17,165 bases of DNA, from the NCBI GenBank assembly GCA_041738875.1, contig JBGSOW010000077.1:1-17165 (forward strand), in the 5' to 3' direction. How positions within the stretch are numbered: the first letter of the stretch is position 1; each line of letters starts with the position of its first letter. The notes beneath the pieces are model-generated. The model ran no database searches and was not told where the DNA came from. It saw only the letters and a program-made list of their open reading frames with translations. The translations under genes and the position numbers were made by a program. Source of the DNA: JBGSOW01 sp041738875. Its GTDB lineage: Bacteria; Patescibacteriota; Dojkabacteria; CALFHW01. This document shows positions 14,430 to 17,165 of this stretch, in pieces.

Positions 14430-16541
14430 ATGGCTTCTGCATTTAGATTTGGCAAAATTTCTTTGACGCGTGAACAACTTATCGTTGTAGGAATTGCTTT
14501 TTCGCTTATACTACTGCCACTGCTTGTTCTGGCTGTAAGAGTGGTTACCTCGCCCAGTGCGAGCGCAGGAAGCACGCCGCAGGAAGTCATCATTTCAAAT
14601 ATCACTGGAAACTCATTCACAGTTTCATACACTACTACCGAGCCCGCAACCGGAGTTATCAGCGTTAGTGGAGCAAATCAAACTCTCTCTGTGCAAGATA
14701 GACGCGACCTCGAAGAGGCAAGCCAAAGACAGCGTAGAACACATTATTTCGAAGTTTCCAATCTAGCACCAAATTCTGAATATGGAATTAGAATCACCTC
14801 CCAAGGCGCAACTGTCGATGCAGGCACGGCGACCACCCTTTCCGCTTCGGAAAGTATCAGTACGCCTTCTCCACTTTTCGGAAAAGTCGATGTAACTAGC
14901 GTAACTGAAGGTATCGCTTACATAATCGCTGGGAATGCATCCGGAAACACAACAATCGCTTCAGCTCCAATGAGCAACAATACCTTTAGTATTGAAGCAA
15001 GCAACTTGCTCACGGGAGAAGGACGACCCATACGTGTTTCAGATAGGGACCGCGATTTTGTAGTTTACGTTGTAGTTCCAGGATCTGGCAAAGCAAAATC
15101 GCAGGTTGCAGCAAGTAGCGCGCCAAATATGGGAGACCTAACCCTTAGCGAAGCCAACATAACTTTCGACCCAAATGCACCAATTACCCCTGGAAATACA
15201 GGAACAGAAACCCCGTTACCCGAGTCATTCCCAACCACTCCTCCGCCGACTACTACTTATAAATTAGACGCATTTTCTGAAAGTTTACTTACAAGTAAAT
15301 ATTCAACCGGCGCCGAAGAAACAAATCCATACGCGCCGTACAACATATTTATCAGTAATGTCACACCAAATACCTTCACAGTAGTTTGGCAAACGAAGCA
15401 GCCTGCTACAGGCTATATCGAGGTTATCGAGCAAGGACAATTCAATCCAATAGTCGATCCGAGGGACGGAAATATCAATAATGCAAAAAGACGCTACACT
15501 CACTTGTCAGTTCCAGAAAATGGAGGGATTCCTGCAGGCACAACTTTTGACTTTGTAATTAACAGTAACGGCGTGAGATATGGACGCAATATCCAAGAAA
15601 TAGCAAGCGCTTACAATGCCGGGTTGAATCAATTCGCAGCAAACAAAGAGGCGCGTGTAAATTCCCGCGTGTTTGACTACAACGTTCAAGCAGGCGTGAA
15701 TACGTCCACTGGGGTGACTACTGGAACTGGAACTGAGACTAACACTGGTACAAATACAAACGCAGTCCAAAACCCAACCCCAGTGCCTTTTCAAGTTATT
15801 ATCCCAGGTTCACCAAGCTCTGCGCCAATTCCTCTTGCTCTACAAGGGACTGCCGCTTTAACGCTTGAAGCAAGCGAGTATACAAATAACATCAATACAC
15901 TCGCTTCCAGAAATCCGGAATTACTCAACCCTGCAGTAGATTTAAGCCGCGACATAATTGTCGCGGCGAAAACAGCCAGCGGCACATGGGTTAGTTCAAC
16001 CGTTCAACCAAGCGGGACTTTTAGTATCAGTTTGGGATCAGGCATAACCACAGACAAAGACAGATTTATAACAGTTACCGATGGAACAGCACTGCAAGTA
16101 TTTTCAATTGGGTCATTTAACCAATCCATAGAACAAACCCTCTCCTTCGACAGCGACGCTACCCCCACAATTACACTAAACAACCCGCTAGCTTTCACAA
16201 GTATCCACCATGGTACTGTTGTGAATCAAGCCCTGCTTGCAGGTCTATCTTCACCAAACAGCAGCGTGACCGTTAATCTAAACAACACCAGTTCGCAAGT
16301 TAGCGCAAATAATCGTGGTTTTTGGCAACTAGCAACAGGAAGTCTAGTAGACGGCGCCAATACAATCAGCGTTACATCTGGCACAAAAACAACCTCGACA
16401 ACGTTTGTAGTTGACCCAATCGTCCTACCTGTCACATCACTCACGCAAGAACAAACAATGATGCTCCTTGGACTCATTCTTCTTGCATCCGGCCTTCTAC
16501 TCCGCCAAAAGTACGCTAAAAGAACCAAATTAGTTGGTTAA
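14430..16541 (+). CDS. surface protein with two Fn3-like domains and a sortase-signal-like tail
   Basis: The 703-residue protein has an N-terminal membrane helix at about 16-38, then an Fn3-like domain (51-128: ISNITGNSFTVSY, DRRD at 90-93, RRTHYFEVSNLAPNSEY) and a beta domain (about 145-245). A proline/threonine linker (249-277) leads to a second Fn3-like domain (304-385: ISNVTPNTFTVVW, DPRD at 343-346, RRYTHLSV). A Thr/Gly/Asn-rich stretch (428-447) and a second beta region (about 455-580) follow, then an Ig-like part (about 580-662). The C-terminus reads LPVTS (666-670), a hydrophobic helix (677-692) and RQKYAKR, which looks like a sortase sorting signal with Ser for Gly. With both ends hydrophobic the protein may be anchored twice, or processed. 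It is a paralogue of the divergent 995-residue protein in its N-terminal part. Base composition is visibly richer in G+C than the left half of the window. An adhesive or envelope role is inferred. Confidence 0.85.
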   Translation: MASAFRFGKISLTREQLIVVGIAFSLILLPLLVLAVRVVTSPSASAGSTPQEVIISNITGNSFTVSYTTTEPATGVISVSGANQTLSVQDRRDLEEASQRQRRTHYFEVSNLAPNSEYGIRITSQGATVDAGTATTLSASESISTPSPLFGKVDVTSVTEGIAYIIAGNASGNTTIASAPMSNNTFSIEASNLLTGEGRPIRVSDRDRDFVVYVVVPGSGKAKSQVAASSAPNMGDLTLSEANITFDPNAPITPGNTGTETPLPESFPTTPPPTTTYKLDAFSESLLTSKYSTGAEETNPYAPYNIFISNVTPNTFTVVWQTKQPATGYIEVIEQGQFNPIVDPRDGNINNAKRRYTHLSVPENGGIPAGTTFDFVINSNGVRYGRNIQEIASAYNAGLNQFAANKEARVNSRVFDYNVQAGVNTSTGVTTGTGTETNTGTNTNAVQNPTPVPFQVIIPGSPSSAPIPLALQGTAALTLEASEYTNNINTLASRNPELLNPAVDLSRDIIVAAKTASGTWVSSTVQPSGTFSISLGSGITTDKDRFITVTDGTALQVFSIGSFNQSIEQTLSFDSDATPTITLNNPLAFTSIHHGTVVNQALLAGLSSPNSSVTVNLNNTSSQVSANNRGFWQLATGSLVDGANTISVTSGTKTTSTTFVVDPIVLPVTSLTQEQTMMLLGLILLASGLLLRQKYAKRTKLVG

Positions 16542-16562
16542 TTGGCTAGTTGGTTAATTGGC
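16531..16562 (+). repeat. perfect tandem duplication of a 16-mer across the stop codon
   Basis: TAGTTGGTTAATTGGC occurs at 16531-16546 and again at 16547-16562. The first copy contains the gene's TAA (16539-16541). A dyad TTAGTTG-AA-CAACTAA follows at 16576-16591 and could act as a weak terminator between the convergent genes, although no clean T-run follows. Confidence 0.85.
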
Positions 16563-16614
16563 GATTGGCTACTACTTAGTTGAACAACTAATCTACAAAT
16601 TATAATTATTTTAC

Positions 16615-16896
16615 TCAGCCAATATTGCGGTATATTTCTCTTCTATGAGCGATTTTCATTACTGTGATTATCTTTCTTGTTTTATCTAAGGAGTAAACTA
16701 TCCGGTAATCACCAATTCTTATTCTATAGAAATTATTCGCGGCTAAAAGTTTTTTTACACCATCCTGAAAAGGGTCTACGCTTAGTAGCTCCAATTTAGC
16801 TTTTGCTCTTTTCACAAAACCCAAAGGTAGTTTCCTCAACTCTTTTGCAGCTGATGTTTTAAAAAGAATTTGAAAAGCCCCCTTACTCTTTGTCAT
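16615..16896 (-). CDS. RelE/ParE-family toxin
   Basis: The 93-residue protein matches the RelE superfamily: a helical N-terminal half (AAKELRKLPLGFVKRAKAKL at 16-35) and a C-terminal sheet with YRIRIGDYRIVYSL (57-70), I-T-V-M-K-I (77-82) and the terminal AHRREIY (83-89). Arg58, Arg60, Arg65, His84, Arg85 and Tyr89 are the usual RNA-contacting or catalytic candidates. Members cleave mRNA on the ribosome; gyrase-poisoning ParE relatives are less likely given the terminal HRREIY. The ATG overlaps the antitoxin end by 14 bases, and the AGGAG directly before it leaves no spacer, so expression is probably coupled to antitoxin translation. Confidence 0.9.
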   Translation of the reverse strand: MTKSKGAFQILFKTSAAKELRKLPLGFVKRAKAKLELLSVDPFQDGVKKLLAANNFYRIRIGDYRIVYSLDKTRKIITVMKIAHRREIYRNIG

Positions 16897-17128
16897 CTCC
16901 TAAGATTGAATCAAATACGTCTTTAGCATCTATATCATCCTCTTTTTGCCTTTGCAAAATAGATTTCAGATCTTCCAATTCCTCCATAGCTTCTACGAAA
17001 GTATTGTAAATATCAAAAGGAAGTATCGCGGATTTTGGTTTAGAATTAACAAAGAGATAGCTGACTTCATCATTCGATATAGCCTGAGCACCACTTTTTT
17101 TAATATCTTGCAATGTAATTGTACGCAT
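16883..17128 (-). CDS. Phd/YefM-like antitoxin
   Basis: The 81-residue product has the Phd/YefM layout: an N-terminal part IKKSGAQAISNDEVSYLFVN (9-28) that should form the DNA-binding fold, a SKPKSAILPFDIYNTFVEAM strand-helix (29-48), and an acidic helical tail (EELEDLKSIL and on to DDKE) expected to wrap the toxin. It precedes the RelE gene, the common order for such pairs, and likely represses their shared promoter. TATAAT (17138-17133) is only four bases before the ATG. The upstream DNA carries GATATAT twice (about 17141 and 17154) as a possible operator. Confidence 0.85.
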   Translation of the reverse strand: MRTITLQDIKKSGAQAISNDEVSYLFVNSKPKSAILPFDIYNTFVEAMEELEDLKSILQRQKEDDIDAKDVFDSILGDDKE

Positions 17129-17132
17129 TTCA

Positions 17133-17165
17133 ATTATAGGATATATATTATTAGATATATTCTAG
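17133..17165 (-). promoter_or_regulatory. promoter/operator region of the toxin-antitoxin pair
   Basis: TATAAT reads on the minus strand at 17138-17133. Two GATATAT copies seven bases apart on the plus strand overlie the likely -35 area. The window ends before any -35 can be judged. Confidence 0.4.

Noticed and set aside
16226..16528. 100-codon minus-strand ORF inside the 703-residue gene
   Set aside because: It is antisense to the sorting-like tail and Ig-like region, Val/Ser/Arg rich, and typical of a shadow in a more GC-rich gene.

Overview
The window looks like a chromosomal piece of an AT-rich bacterium, most plausibly a Candidate Phyla Radiation (Patescibacteria) member. This is inferred from compact gene spacing, start codons that almost never have a Shine-Dalgarno site, single-pass fibronectin-type surface proteins of a style common in that group, small accessory genes, and standard TGA stops (which argues against the TGA=Gly CPR lineages). 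No taxonomic marker gene is present, so this is a leaning only.

Layout. 1-55 (-) is the first codons of a probable NUDIX hydrolase running off the left edge. 280-2687 (+) is a two-gene operon with a 1-nt overlap: a heme-dioxygenase-superfamily protein (IDO/PrnB-like) and an unrecognised 437-residue partner. 2778-6893 (-) is a very large XRE-HTH / PD-(D/E)XK nuclease / STAND NTPase / helical-repeat protein, which I interpret as an Avs-like antiphage sensor with its own DNA-binding head. A 19-bp palindrome lies exactly in its promoter. A divergent 71-residue acidic gene (6980-7195), an HD-domain nucleotidase whose reading frame appears broken at a T run (7389-8000, continuing in the -1 frame to 8176), and an AlbA_2/RecG-like ATPase regulator (8256-9698) follow. 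Downstream of the last one is an 11-bp direct-repeat array. Together 2778-9860 reads as an accessory, probably defence-related block.

9963-11178 holds a possible micro-membrane protein with the only textbook Shine-Dalgarno in the window, tRNA-His(GTG), an orphan 224-residue ORF and tRNA-Arg(TCT). 11310-16541 is a divergent pair of large surface-anchored proteins (995 and 703 residues) whose N-terminal regions are paralogous (membrane anchor, Fn3-like domain, beta domain). The first also has SH3b-like modules and a Ca-loop-like motif; the second ends in a sortase-signal-like tail. 16615-17128 (-) is a Phd/YefM-RelE type II toxin-antitoxin pair.

The points most worth checking are the HTH-nuclease-STAND fusion with its self-operator, the IDO/PrnB-like enzyme with an unknown coupled partner, the possible programmed frameshift in the HD gene, and the recurring placement of -10 boxes 4-10 nt before start codons (leaderless transcription).
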